This document shows positions 44,501-53,026 of a DNA stretch of 64,000 nt, in pieces. The DNA comes from Ruminococcaceae bacterium BL-6 (GTDB lineage: Bacteria; Bacillota; Clostridia; Oscillospirales; Acutalibacteraceae). Every line of letters begins with the position of its first letter. Within the stretch, counting starts at the first letter, position 1. Where the stretch lies: the NCBI GenBank assembly GCA_902810075.1, contig LR778135.1, positions 744,001-808,000 on the forward strand. Reading direction: 5' to 3'. The notes beneath the pieces are model-generated. The model saw only the letters and a list, made by a program, of their open reading frames with translations, was not told the DNA's origin and searched no databases. The position numbers were made by a program, and so were the translations under genes.

Positions 44501-45181
44501 ATTCCGGTTCAGAATCTGCCCGCCGGTGGAGATCGTCACCGCCTGCCACGGGATCATTTTTCCGCAGTTTTTCAGCGCCTCTACCGCCGCGCGGGCGATG
44601 CCGCCGCAGCAGGGGACTTCCATCCGGACGACGGTGACGCTTCTGATGGAGTTGCATTTTAAAATTTCCGTCAGCTTTTCCGAATAATCGCCCTCATCCA
44701 GCTTGGGGCAGCCGATCAGCGTGATCCGGCCCTTCATGAAGCGGCGGTGGAAATCCCCGCAGGCATACGCGGTGCAGTCCGCGGCGATCAGCAGATCCGC
44801 GTTTTCCAGGTACGGAGCGTTCACCGGCACGAGCTTGATCTGCACCGGCCACTGGTTCAGGCAGGAACTGCCGCCGGCGGGTTCTTGCTCCGGAACGGCG
44901 GGCGCATGATGAATCCGCCCCGCGCGGGCCCCCGGGCATCCGCCCATGGGCGGCCCCTTGCGCACGGCTGCCTCGTCGAACGGCTTAGCTTCCCGCGTTT
45001 CGAACGAGATGGCGCCCGTCGGGCAGACCGGCAGGCAGTTGCCCAGCCCGTCGCAGTAATCCTCCCGCAGCAGGACCGCTTTCCCGTCTTTCATTCCGAT
45101 GGCGCCCTCCTGGCAGGCTTTGGCGCAAAGGCCGCACCCGTTGCATTTTTCCCGATCTATCACAATGATTTTTCTCATCAT
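44444..45181 (-). CDS. Ferredoxin-domain protein (two 4Fe-4S motifs plus C-terminal domain)
   Basis: A 245-residue protein. The N-terminus carries a full CNGCGLCAKACQEG cluster motif and a second motif, YCDGLGNCLPVCPTGAI. The C-terminal domain has several Cys (LIAADCTAYACGDF, LIGCPKLD, EVPCCGG) and is typical of clostridial oxidoreductase-like proteins of unknown substrate that accompany Crp/Fnr regulators. The last 15 or so residues derive from an interspersed repeat, so the native C-terminus has been replaced. It is divergent from a Crp/Fnr gene, the likely regulator. Confidence 0.8.
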   Translation of the reverse strand: MMRKIIVIDREKCNGCGLCAKACQEGAIGMKDGKAVLLREDYCDGLGNCLPVCPTGAISFETREAKPFDEAAVRKGPPMGGCPGARAGRIHHAPAVPEQEPAGGSSCLNQWPVQIKLVPVNAPYLENADLLIAADCTAYACGDFHRRFMKGRITLIGCPKLDEGDYSEKLTEILKCNSIRSVTVVRMEVPCCGGIARAAVEALKNCGKMIPWQAVTISTGGQILNRNCVSDLGALPQPPQAFEKA

Positions 45182-45195
45182 TTTTCTCCTCCGTC

Positions 45196-45253
45196 TTGAT
45201 TTTTCGTCCTTATCATACTATAGTAAAAGAAAAAAGAACGTTGCAATTGCAAC
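45196..45253 (+). promoter_or_regulatory. Crp/Fnr gene promoter with palindromic operator
   Basis: TTGATT (45196-45201) and TATAGT (45219-45224) are 17 bp apart. The perfect palindrome GTTGCAATTGCAAC (45240-45253) lies about 10 bp past the expected start, immediately before the ribosome site. TTGC-N4-GCAA fits the Fnr/Crp half-site pattern and suggests autorepression. Minus-strand transcription of the ferredoxin-like gene begins in the same region. Confidence 0.6.
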
Positions 45254-45268
45254 AAAGGGGAGAATTTT

Positions 45269-45961
45269 TTGAAACAGGATTTTTCCGTTCTGAAAACGGT
45301 TCCGCTTTTTTCCGGCATGAGCGCCGAAGAGGTCGAGGGGGCGCTTTCCTGCCTTGACGCGCGGGTGAAGCGGTACGAGAAGAATCAGGTGCTGATCCTT
45401 GCGGGGGAGCCGGTGAAAAATCTGGGGATCGTGCTTTCGGGCCGGGTGCAGATCAGCCGGGAGGATGTCCTCGGCGTGCGCTCGATCGTGGCCGAGTTCG
45501 GCAGGGGGGAGCTGTTCGCGGAGTCGCTTTCATGCGCGCGGATGGAAAAAAGCCCCGTCACGGCGTCGGCCGCTTCGGGGTGTGAAATCATGTGGGTCCG
45601 CACGGAGCGGATTCTTTCGCCGTGTTCGCGGGCGTGCGGACGCCATACCGCTTTGATCGGGAACATGGTGCGCCTGCTCGCCGAACGGAATATTTTTCTG
45701 AACCGGAAAATGGAGATTCTGTCGAAGAAGAGCATCCGCGAGCGGGTGCTCGCCTACCTGAACGGGCAGGCCGCGGCGCAGGGGACGGCAAAGCCGAAAG
45801 TGCCGTTTACCCGCGAGGAGCTGGCGGACTTTCTGTGCGTGAACCGCAGCGCGCTGTCGAGGGAGCTGGGGAAGATGCGCGCGGAGCGCCTGATCGATTT
45901 TCAGGGGAGCCGCTTCACGCTTTTTCCCGGGCGCGGCGCAAAGGCGGGGGAAGATCAGTAG
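45269..45961 (+). CDS. Crp/Fnr-family transcription regulator
   Basis: A 230-residue regulator with an N-terminal cyclic-nucleotide-binding-type beta roll (about 15-120, VLILAGEPVKNLGIVLSGRVQI) and a C-terminal helix-turn-helix (FTREELADFLCVNRSALSRELGKM). No N-terminal Cys cluster for an Fnr-type 4Fe-4S is seen. Two mid-protein Cys (SPCSRACGRH) could be redox sensitive. Start is TTG at 45269, 6 nt after AAAGGGGAG. It probably controls the divergent ferredoxin-like gene and itself. It overlaps the convergent deaminase gene by 7 nt. Confidence 0.88.
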   Translation: MKQDFSVLKTVPLFSGMSAEEVEGALSCLDARVKRYEKNQVLILAGEPVKNLGIVLSGRVQISREDVLGVRSIVAEFGRGELFAESLSCARMEKSPVTASAASGCEIMWVRTERILSPCSRACGRHTALIGNMVRLLAERNIFLNRKMEILSKKSIRERVLAYLNGQAAAQGTAKPKVPFTREELADFLCVNRSALSRELGKMRAERLIDFQGSRFTLFPGRGAKAGEDQ

Positions 45962-46443
45962 CCGAATTTTCCGAACAGCGATTCGTCGTCCTGAATCCAC
46001 TGCTCCGCATAGACCGAGGAGTACTCGTCCCGGTTCAGCCGCACGACGACCCGCACGATCCCCGCGTTGATGATCAGGCGCTTGCACATCGAGCACGGGG
46101 AGGCGTTCTCCACGTATTCGCCCGTGCGGGCGTCTTTCCCCACCAGGTAAAGCGTCGCACCGATCATCTCGTTGCGCGACGCGCTGATGATGGCGTTGGC
46201 TTCGGCGTGGACGGAGCGGCACAGCTCGTACCGTTCCCCGCGCGGCACCTTCAGGCTTTCGCGCACGCATACGCCGGTGTCGATGCAGTTCCGGCGTCCG
46301 CGCGGCGCGCCCACATAGCCGGTGGATACGATTTCGTCGTGGTTGACGATGATCGCGCCGTAATTCCGGCGCAGACAGGTCCCGCGCTCCAGAACGGTTT
46401 CCGCGATGTCCAGATAGTAGTTTTCTTTATCTCTGCGCATCAT
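45955..46443 (-). CDS. Deoxycytidylate-deaminase-like zinc enzyme (ComEB-like)
   Basis: A 162-residue cytidine/deoxycytidylate deaminase fold protein. Zinc ligands are His and the catalytic Glu pair in SVHAEANAI and the two Cys in ASPCSMCKRL. GYVGAPRGRRNCIDTGVCVRE matches dCMP deaminases, which supply dUMP for thymidylate; ComEB proteins share it. GGAGG precedes the ATG at 46443 by 7 nt. It has no operon partner and is convergent with the Crp/Fnr gene. Confidence 0.88.
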   Translation of the reverse strand: MMRRDKENYYLDIAETVLERGTCLRRNYGAIIVNHDEIVSTGYVGAPRGRRNCIDTGVCVRESLKVPRGERYELCRSVHAEANAIISASRNEMIGATLYLVGKDARTGEYVENASPCSMCKRLIINAGIVRVVVRLNRDEYSSVYAEQWIQDDESLFGKFGY

Positions 46444-46524
46444 GTGCAGACCTCCTCTGATGAATTCAAAAAATCCATCCGAAATAAATGATGAAAAAAG
46501 AGCCGGAGTAAAATCGGTCCGCGA

Positions 46525-46690
46525 TTGGCTTCGGGCGCCGATTTGTGTTATAATAACCTCACGGCGTAAGCGGAGGCAAAGCCTCCGACGCCTGAGAGAG
46601 CATTGGTGAGCGCTCCGCGTATCTCAGGGCCTTGCGGTTATAAAATATAGCTTCATGGCATAAGCGGAGAAAAAATTTCCAGAACAAGAA
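46525..46690 (+). promoter_or_regulatory. rsmA promoter and leader carrying repeat family C
   Basis: TTGGCT (46525-46530) and TATAAT (46549-46554) are 18 bp apart. The 72 bp from TATAAT to 46620 differ at only four positions from the fakA leader on the minus strand (63872-63943). It contains a perfect CGGAGGC/GCCTCCG hairpin and an outer CACGGCG/CGCC-TG pairing. A degenerate second copy (TTATAAAATATAG-CATGGCATAAGCGGAG) follows at about 46637-46671. Confidence 0.75.
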
Positions 46691-46763
46691 CAACAGTGAT
46701 ATCTGTATTTTGAGGTCATGTTACCATAAAACAGTCGAAGAAATCAAGAAGCAGGGGGCGCCG

Positions 46764-47618
46764 ATGGACAGCTTGACGGACATCTCCGCGATCAGGGAAA
46801 TCCTGAACAGGCACGGGTTCCGCTTTTCCAAATCGCTGGGGCAGAATTTTCTCATCAATCCCGCGGTCTGCCCGCGCATGGCGCGGGAGTGCGGCGCGGA
46901 CGGCGAAACCGGGGTGATCGAGGTCGGGCCGGGCATCGGCGTCCTGACGCGGGAGCTGGCGCTCCGCGCCAAAAAAGTGGTCGCCGTGGAGCTGGACCGC
47001 CGGCTGCTGCCGGTGCTTTCGGAAACGCTGGATGGTTTCGGCAACGTCTCCGTCGTCAGCGGGGACATTCTGAAACTCGACCTGAATGGGCTCGTCGCGC
47101 GGGAGTTTCCGGATGGAAAGGCCGTCATGTGCGCCAATCTGCCGTATTACATCACGTCGCCCGTCATCATGCGCTTTCTGGAGGAGCATGTCCCCGTTTC
47201 GTCGCTGACGGTCATGGTACAGAAGGAAGCCGCGCGGCGGATCTGCGCTCGGCCCGGGAACCGCGAGTGCGGGGCGGTCAGCGTGGCCGTGCGCTACTAT
47301 GCGGAGCCGGAAATCCTGTTCGAGGTATCGCGCGGCAGCTTTCTGCCCGCGCCGAAGGTGGATTCGACGGTTATCCGCCTCACCTTGCGCCGGGGGCCGC
47401 GGGAGGAAATCGAGGACGAAGCCCGCTTTTTCGCGCTGGTGAAGGCGGCCTTCGCCCAGCGCCGGAAAACCCTGCAGAACGCCGTCTCATCCGGCCTCGG
47501 GATTCCGAAGGCCGAGACGGCGCAGGCGCTTTCCCGGGCCGGAATCGAACAAAACGCGCGCGCGGAACAGCTCACGATGGAGCAGTTCGCGGCGCTGAGC
47601 AACTCTTTGCCGGAATAG
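46764..47618 (+). CDS. rsmA: 16S rRNA dimethyladenosine transferase
   Basis: A 284-residue enzyme (KsgA) that dimethylates two adjacent adenines in helix 45 of 16S rRNA during 30S assembly. FSKSLGQNFLINP, the SAM site GVIEVGPGIGVLTREL, ANLPYYITSPVIMRFLE and the late FLPAPKVDSTVI are all family signatures. The ATG at 46764 follows AGGGGGCG by about 5 nt. A longer in-frame start at 46710 has no good site. It is followed by a small membrane protein gene 11 nt later. Confidence 0.95.
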   Translation: MDSLTDISAIREILNRHGFRFSKSLGQNFLINPAVCPRMARECGADGETGVIEVGPGIGVLTRELALRAKKVVAVELDRRLLPVLSETLDGFGNVSVVSGDILKLDLNGLVAREFPDGKAVMCANLPYYITSPVIMRFLEEHVPVSSLTVMVQKEAARRICARPGNRECGAVSVAVRYYAEPEILFEVSRGSFLPAPKVDSTVIRLTLRRGPREEIEDEARFFALVKAAFAQRRKTLQNAVSSGLGIPKAETAQALSRAGIEQNARAEQLTMEQFAALSNSLPE

Positions 47619-47629
47619 GAGGAATTGTC

Positions 47630-47875
47630 ATGCTGGAATCGGATGAAAAAATGGCGGGCGCTTTTTTCGTGTTCGGAACGATCCTCGCCCTTGCGGCGAT
47701 GGTGCTGGGCCCGCTGGAGATTGTAAGCTGGTCCGTCGCGTTCGGCGTCACATCCTGCTTTGTGGCGCTGGTCGGTATGTACTTCGCGTTCCAAAGCTGG
47801 GATGAGCCGGACCCGGCGGAGCAGGAGCCTGCGGCGGAAGCGGTCAACGGCGCGGAAAACAGGCCGCACCCGTAA
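47630..47875 (+). CDS. Small two-helix membrane protein
   Basis: An 81-residue protein with two hydrophobic segments (about 9-27 and 32-53), then an acidic Pro/Glu-rich tail. I do not recognise a family. AGGAGGA lies 6 nt before the ATG. It starts 11 nt after rsmA and is followed by a strong terminator, so it is co-transcribed with rsmA. It resembles small inner-membrane proteins with a cytosolic tail. Confidence 0.7.
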   Translation: MLESDEKMAGAFFVFGTILALAAMVLGPLEIVSWSVAFGVTSCFVALVGMYFAFQSWDEPDPAEQEPAAEAVNGAENRPHP

Positions 47876-47905
47876 GGCCGCTGGAACGCGCTGATTTGTC
47901 CGGGG

Positions 47906-47950
47906 GAAAAACGGGCCTGAAACGAAACAGTTTCAGGCCCGCCCTTTTTT
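47906..47950. terminator. Bidirectional terminator of rsmA and the methyltransferase-like gene
   Basis: CGGGCCTGAAAC/GTTTCAGGCCCG is a perfect 12-bp stem with AAAAA before and CCTTTTTT after, between convergent genes. It overlaps the last codon of the minus-strand gene. Confidence 0.85.
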
Positions 47951-49157
47951 AATATACGATCGCGCCGTATTTCGCCGCGAGCCGGTCGATCAGCTCGCGG
48001 TCGAGCTGACAGTTGGAATCGACGATCAGCCGGCCCTGAAAATACCGCAGGGCCGCGTCCAGAATCGTGTGGCTGTCCGTCCTCACCGCGATGGGCAGGC
48101 GCGCCATTGTGCTGGTTTCGGAAAGGAGCATCGCGTCGTCCAGCGTGTTCACCTCCACCAGAGCCGCGTTCACCTGCTCATCCTCCGCGCCGATCAGGTC
48201 CTCCATCAGGTCGCTGGTGCAGGGGATGGGGCGGCTGAACAGGATGTCGTCCCCGAGAAAGAACGCCTCGCCCTCGATCGCCGCGGCGTAGCAGTCCGCA
48301 TCCTCGTAATCCGGCGCGGGGGAAGCGGGGGAGAACTCATCCATCACCCGGCGCAGCGCCGAAACGTATCCTGGCTCCGCGGGACGCCCGCAGCCGGCGA
48401 CGGGAATTCCCGCTGTCAGCAGGGAGCGCATTTCCGCGGCGAATTCCGGTTCGGGAAGGCCCGCCGGGTCCGGCCTTGCGATCAGCGGGACCGAGGCGTG
48501 GGGCAGCACGTCACGCAGCAGGGGAAGCAGGGCGCCCGGCCCGCCGGGGGCAGTGAGCCCGACCGCTTCGACCCCCATGGCCTGGAGCGTGATGGCGGCC
48601 GAAAGAAGGGTGCACCCGGTCATCGTGTGCCCGCCGTCGTCCACCGACAGGGTGACGAAGACCGGCAGGTCCGTCGTTCTGGCCGCCAGCACGGCGGCGC
48701 GCATGTCGGCGAGCGAGGCCTGCGCCTCCAGCATCAGAAAATCGGCCCCGCTTTCCGCCAGCGCACGCACCTGCTCGCGGTAGGCGTCGTAGATGTCGTC
48801 GAAATCCGCGCGGCCGTACGGCTGCACGAACAGGCCGCTGGGGCCGATGCACCCGCCCACCGGAACCCCGAAGGGAGCGGCGTTTTTGCGCGTTTCGGCG
48901 ATCAGCGCACCGTTGATGCGCGCGACCTGAGATTCCAGGCCGTGCTCCGAAAGGAAAAAGGCGTTGGCGAACAGGGTTGGGGCGAAAATGGCCTGCGCGC
49001 CCGCGCGGAGCAGGCCGGTCTGCATCCGGCTCATCTGTTCGGGATGGCTGCAGACCCAGCTTTCGGCGCACCGGCAGTCCGTCGGCATGTCATCCGCCGC
49101 GGATTCGGCGGCGGCAGGGCCATCCAGCAGGAAGGGAAGTTTCCACGGGAAACTCAT
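47949..49157 (-). CDS. Homocysteine S-methyltransferase-like protein with degenerate zinc site
   Basis: A 402-residue protein. Residues 1 to about 275 are a homocysteine-methyltransferase barrel (TGLLRAGAQAIFAPTLFANAF; SGADFLMLEAQ). The last 95 or so residues resemble the start of a pterin-binding domain of MetH (NTLDDAMLLSETSTMARLPIAVRTDS). Three Cys normally hold catalytic zinc, one in a GVNC motif and two in GGCC. Here those sites read VGLTAPGG and AGCGRP, so only one Cys remains. It therefore probably lacks ordinary methyltransferase activity. It begins a minus-strand run with argS upstream. Confidence 0.7.
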   Translation of the reverse strand: MSFPWKLPFLLDGPAAAESAADDMPTDCRCAESWVCSHPEQMSRMQTGLLRAGAQAIFAPTLFANAFFLSEHGLESQVARINGALIAETRKNAAPFGVPVGGCIGPSGLFVQPYGRADFDDIYDAYREQVRALAESGADFLMLEAQASLADMRAAVLAARTTDLPVFVTLSVDDGGHTMTGCTLLSAAITLQAMGVEAVGLTAPGGPGALLPLLRDVLPHASVPLIARPDPAGLPEPEFAAEMRSLLTAGIPVAGCGRPAEPGYVSALRRVMDEFSPASPAPDYEDADCYAAAIEGEAFFLGDDILFSRPIPCTSDLMEDLIGAEDEQVNAALVEVNTLDDAMLLSETSTMARLPIAVRTDSHTILDAALRYFQGRLIVDSNCQLDRELIDRLAAKYGAIVY

Positions 49158-49220
49158 GATGATCCTCCAGTCTCGATTTTACAGCCGGGAAAACCGCCCC
49201 GGCAGATCCGCCGCTCCCGG

Positions 49221-50915
49221 TCACATGGATTCGGGAGCGGAAATTTTAAACATGGAAAGCACGTTGCGGATCACGGTGGAAACCGCAAGGCAGAGGCTGA
49301 CGCGGGCCGCCGTCAGGCTTTCATTGTCGTTGTGTACGCGGCAGGTATTGTAAAATTTGTGGAACAGCGTGGCGAGCGTGATGACGTACCGCGTGATGCG
49401 CGCCGGGTCGTAGTCTTTGGCCGCCTGCACGATTTCGCCGGTGTAGGCGGAAAGGTGGCGGATCAGCTCGATTTCTTCCGGCGCGGTCAGAAGCGCGAGC
49501 TCCTCGTCCCGGCACGGGCGGGGCGCGATGCCGTCCTCCTTCAGCTTTTTGAGGATGCTGAAGATTCTGGCGTTCGCGTACTGCACGTAGTAGACGGGGT
49601 TCTGCGCGTCCTGCTTCACCGCAAGGTCCAGGTCGAAATCCATCTGGGAATTCGGCTCGCGCATGTTGAACAGGAAGCGCGCCGCGTCCACCGGCACCTC
49701 ATCCAGAAGGTCCGCGAGCTGGATCGCCTTGCCGGTGCGCTTGCTCATGCGCACCACCTGGCCGCCCTGCGTCAGCTTGACCAGCTGCATCAGGATCACG
49801 TCGAGCCGGTCGCCCGAAAGGCCGATGGCGTCCATCGCGCCCTTCATGCGGGCGACATGGCCGTGGTGGTCCGCGCCCCAAACGTCGATGCAGCGGTCAA
49901 AACCCCGGATCAGGAACTTGTTGCGGTGGTACGCGATATCCGCCGCGAAATAGGTCGGGTTTCCGTTCTGGCGCACCAGAACCTCATCCTTTTCCGCGCC
50001 GTATTTCGTCGCGCGGTACCACAGCGCGCCGTCCTTCTCATAGGTCATGCCCTTGTCTTTCAGGAGCCGGATCGTTTCATCCAGCTCGCCGTCCTCGTGA
50101 AGGGTGCTTTCCAGGAACCATTTGTCGTAGACGATCCCGTACCGGAGCAGGTCGGCCTTCATCTTCTTGATGTTGCGGGGCAGCGCGTAATCCACCAGCG
50201 CCTTCCGGCGCTCCTCTTCCGGCGCGCCGACGAAGCCGTCGCCGTGCAGCTTGGAAAACTCGCGGGCGCGGTCCTTGATGTCGTCGCCGTGGTATCCGTC
50301 CTCGGGGAATTCCACTGCGTCCTCGCCCTTGTAGATCTGAAGGTAGCGGGCGGAGAGAGAAGCGCCGAATTTGTCGATCTGGTTTCCTGCGTCGTTGACG
50401 TAAAATTCGCGCCACACGCGGTAGCCCGCCGCGTCGAGCACCGAGGCAAGGCAGTCGCCCAGTGCCCCGCCGCGCGCGTTGCCCATGTGCATCGGCCCGG
50501 TGGGGTTGGCGGAAACAAATTCCACCATGATCTTCTGCCCGTGCCCGTAATCGCTGCGGCCGTACTCGCCGCCTTTTTCCGCGATCTCCTTCAGCACGCC
50601 GACGTAAAAGCGCTGGGACAGAAAGAAGTTCAGAAACCCCGGGCCGGCGATTTCGCACCGGCCGAACAGGGTGCCGTCAAGCTCCAGATGCTTCGCGAGG
50701 ATTTCCGCAATTTTGCGCGGGGCCATCCGGAAAACGCGGGCGGAAACCATGGCCGCGTTCGCGGCCCAGTCGCCGTGGGTGCGGTCCGCGGGCACCTCCA
50801 GCGTAAAATCGGGCATCGGCTCCGCCGGCAGCTCCCCTGCGCGCGAAGCGCTTTCGGCGGCCTTCCGGATAGCGCTTCTGAGCTGGTCAGTTGCCTGCTG
50901 TACTAGTTTTGACAT
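49221..50915 (-). CDS. argS: Arginyl-tRNA synthetase
   Basis: A 564-residue class I synthetase charging tRNA-Arg. An N-terminal tRNA-binding additional domain is followed by SANPTGPMHMGNARGGALGD, whose HMGN corresponds to HIGH. The KMSKS loop is VVRMSKRTGKA. The anticodon-binding domain ends at ISAPESM. Start chosen at ATG 50915, which overlaps the end of the DUF1934 gene by 29 nt and follows AAGGAGG by 12 nt. A longer reading to 50954 has no ribosome site. Confidence 0.96.
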   Translation of the reverse strand: MSKLVQQATDQLRSAIRKAAESASRAGELPAEPMPDFTLEVPADRTHGDWAANAAMVSARVFRMAPRKIAEILAKHLELDGTLFGRCEIAGPGFLNFFLSQRFYVGVLKEIAEKGGEYGRSDYGHGQKIMVEFVSANPTGPMHMGNARGGALGDCLASVLDAAGYRVWREFYVNDAGNQIDKFGASLSARYLQIYKGEDAVEFPEDGYHGDDIKDRAREFSKLHGDGFVGAPEEERRKALVDYALPRNIKKMKADLLRYGIVYDKWFLESTLHEDGELDETIRLLKDKGMTYEKDGALWYRATKYGAEKDEVLVRQNGNPTYFAADIAYHRNKFLIRGFDRCIDVWGADHHGHVARMKGAMDAIGLSGDRLDVILMQLVKLTQGGQVVRMSKRTGKAIQLADLLDEVPVDAARFLFNMREPNSQMDFDLDLAVKQDAQNPVYYVQYANARIFSILKKLKEDGIAPRPCRDEELALLTAPEEIELIRHLSAYTGEIVQAAKDYDPARITRYVITLATLFHKFYNTCRVHNDNESLTAARVSLCLAVSTVIRNVLSMFKISAPESM

Positions 50916-51348
50916 CTTTGCTGTTTGCCTCCTTGACGGTAACGAATATTTCATTGATGCTGGACAGGTCGGAATTGATGTCCAGCGTATAATTCACTTC
51001 CAGCTCGCCGCCCTTTTCATGAAGGCGGGAGTGCACGGAGCTCGTGAAAATGCCGACCATCATGCTGCCGAAGTCGGTTTCATACCGGCACTGGTGGCGC
51101 TTGCCTTTTTCCAGGATCAGGCGCGTGTGGCCGCTGCCCCCGCGCATCAGGGTCACGGTGTCGTTTCCCTCCACTTTCAGGACGGAGGTGACGGGCGCGC
51201 GGCTGCTTTCGGCGTCGTATTCCTTATAGACGATGAACCGGCTGTTTCCTTTTGTAATATAGGAGCCGAGGGTGGTCAGCGTGATTTCTCCCGTTTCCCC
51301 ATCGACGTTCTGTTTTCCGACAATGGAAATTAAATAGTCTTCCCGCAT
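50887..51348 (-). CDS. DUF1934 (YwiB-like) beta-barrel protein
   Basis: A 153-residue protein with alternating beta strands (EDYLISIVGKQ; TLMRGGSGHTRLILEKGKRHQCRYETDFGSMMVGI; GGELEVNYTLDIN). It matches DUF1934, a calycin-like barrel family of unknown function that typically lies immediately before argS in Firmicutes, as here. AAGGAG lies 6 nt before the ATG at 51348. The gene end overlaps the argS start. No active-site residues can be assigned. Confidence 0.87.
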   Translation of the reverse strand: MREDYLISIVGKQNVDGETGEITLTTLGSYITKGNSRFIVYKEYDAESSRAPVTSVLKVEGNDTVTLMRGGSGHTRLILEKGKRHQCRYETDFGSMMVGIFTSSVHSRLHEKGGELEVNYTLDINSDLSSINEIFVTVKEANSKDVKTSTAGN

Positions 51349-51400
51349 TGATTTCTCCTTGATGTGAATCTTCCGAATATCCCCCTCCGGCGGGTGTGGC

Positions 51401-52483
51401 TCAGGCGCGCTTTTGCCCGTATTTTTCCAGCGCAAGGCCGATCAGGCGGTCCATCAGTTCCGGATAGGGGAGGCCGCAGGCCTCCCACAGCTTGGGGTAC
51501 ATGCTGATGCCGGTGAAGCCCGGCATGGTGTTCAGCTCGTTCAGAAGCACCGCGCCGTCGCTTTTCCTTACGAAAAAGTCCACGCGGGCAAGGCCGCTGC
51601 AGCCGAGCAGGCGGTACGCGCGCGCCGCGGTCTCGCGGATTTTCTGCGCGGTCCCTTCCGGCACGTGCGCCGGGATGTAAAGGCGCGAGGTGCCGTTTTT
51701 GTATTTGTCGTCGTAGTCGTAGAATTCGGCCGACGCGGCGATTTCGCCGGGGATGGAGGCTTCGGGATGCGACAGGCCGAGCACGGCGCACTCCACTTCC
51801 TGGCCCTCGATCGCTTCCTCCACCAGAATCTTTCCATCCTCGTGCGCGGCCTTTTCCACCGCCGCGTCGAGCTCCTCTTCGCTGTTCACCTTGCTGATCC
51901 CGACGGAGGAACCGGCGTTCGCGGGCTTGATGAACACGGGGTAGCCCAGCCTGGCGCCGATTTTCAGCTTGATCTTTTGGGCGCCGGTCTTGTAGTTTTC
52001 GGAAAAAAACCACAGGTAATGGGCCTGCGCGATGCCGGCCGTTTCCATCAGGCTGTTCGCCACGGCCTTATCCATGCAGATTGCGGAGGACAGGGTGGAG
52101 CAGCCGACGAAAGGGATCGCCGCGAGCTGAAAAAGCCCCTGAACGGTCCCGTCTTCCCCGTTTTTGCCGTGGAGCACCGGGAAGACCACATCCACGGGGA
52201 TCGTCTCCCAGGTTTCGCCGGACTTTGCCAGAATGCCGTGGACGGAGCGGTCCGGGGAAATCAGCGCCGGGCGGTTCCCCGGGTCCTTTTCCCACGCCCC
52301 GCTCTCGATGTCCTCGGGGCTGCCCCCGAACAGGAGCCAGCGTCCGTCCTTCGTGATGCCGATCGAAACGATGCTGTATTTGTCGCGGGGAATGTTCCGG
52401 ATCACCGAAGCGGCGGAAATCCGTGAGACCTCGTGCTCCGACGAGCAGCCGCCGAACAGGACGGCAACGGTAGTTTTTTCCAT
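51401..52483 (-). CDS. ddl: D-alanine--D-alanine ligase
   Basis: A 360-residue ATP-grasp enzyme making the D-Ala-D-Ala dipeptide of peptidoglycan. The N-domain has VAVLFGGCSSEHEVSRISA, and the centre has VFPVLHGKNGEDGTVQGLFQLAAIPFVG. VFIKPANAGSSVGISKV and LNELNTMPGFTGISMYPKLWEACGL carry the ATP and metal sites. The Ser-Met/Tyr loop area reads EFYDYDDKYKNG with Tyr, as in D-Ala-specific ligases, which argues against a D-lactate ligase. It precedes the DUF1934-argS pair by about 50 bp on the same strand. Confidence 0.95.
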   Translation of the reverse strand: MEKTTVAVLFGGCSSEHEVSRISAASVIRNIPRDKYSIVSIGITKDGRWLLFGGSPEDIESGAWEKDPGNRPALISPDRSVHGILAKSGETWETIPVDVVFPVLHGKNGEDGTVQGLFQLAAIPFVGCSTLSSAICMDKAVANSLMETAGIAQAHYLWFFSENYKTGAQKIKLKIGARLGYPVFIKPANAGSSVGISKVNSEEELDAAVEKAAHEDGKILVEEAIEGQEVECAVLGLSHPEASIPGEIAASAEFYDYDDKYKNGTSRLYIPAHVPEGTAQKIRETAARAYRLLGCSGLARVDFFVRKSDGAVLLNELNTMPGFTGISMYPKLWEACGLPYPELMDRLIGLALEKYGQKRA

Positions 52484-53026
52484 ACTTTTTTCCCTCCGTA
52501 ATTAGCGTATCTCACTGGTAGAGCTTTCAAAATTCATTCTGACATAAAATACGCGCGCAGCGGCGTTTCATGACTGAAATCAGATCGATACAGCATTTTC
52601 AGCCAAGATGCCAAGATGTAAAATTTGTTCTGATTCAGGTTCGCGGTCCGGCCTTGTTTGAGAAATAAAAAACGACGGATTTTCGAGATAAAATTGCGCC
52701 GAACAAGGAAAAAAGCGCAGGAATCCTTTCCGGATTCCGAGCATTTTTGACGCTGGGCGGCACAATTTTAGCCGAAATAGACTAGTCTCTTGATTTTTCA
52801 AACGAGGCCTAAGCGGAATCGCCGCAGAACAGGATATAATATTACAAATATATATCATATCACAACACGGGGGCCGGCGCAATCTTCAGTTTCGCCAAAG
52901 AAATTTTTCCCCGGAAAGCCGATAGTGACAAAAAATAAAATATGGTGTATACTATTCTTCGCATCCTTATTGTGAAAATTCTATTCTGCGGGCAGCGCCC
53001 GAACGAAAATACAGGAGTGATTGTTT
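52484..53026. other. 543-bp spacer between ddl and the next gene
   Basis: No gene is seen. It holds the family B repeat (52595-52787) and an AT-rich stretch with ATATAT near 52846-52862 that may carry divergent promoters. Confidence 0.5.
52595..52787 (-). repeat. Interspersed intergenic repeat, family B (copy 2)
   Basis: The reverse complement of this block aligns with 29476-29605 from TTTCGGCT-AAATTG to CGAAAAT. It continues into TTTACATCTTGGCATC and GGCTGAAA, for which related words occur at 59750 and 23708. Confidence 0.6.

Noticed and set aside
48069..50906. 945-codon plus-strand frame opposite the methyltransferase-like protein and argS
   Set aside because: Spans two real minus-strand genes; Arg/His-rich nonsense translation.
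52580..52882. Minus-strand 100-codon frame in the ddl upstream spacer
   Set aside because: It is the family B repeat read in one frame; no start signal.
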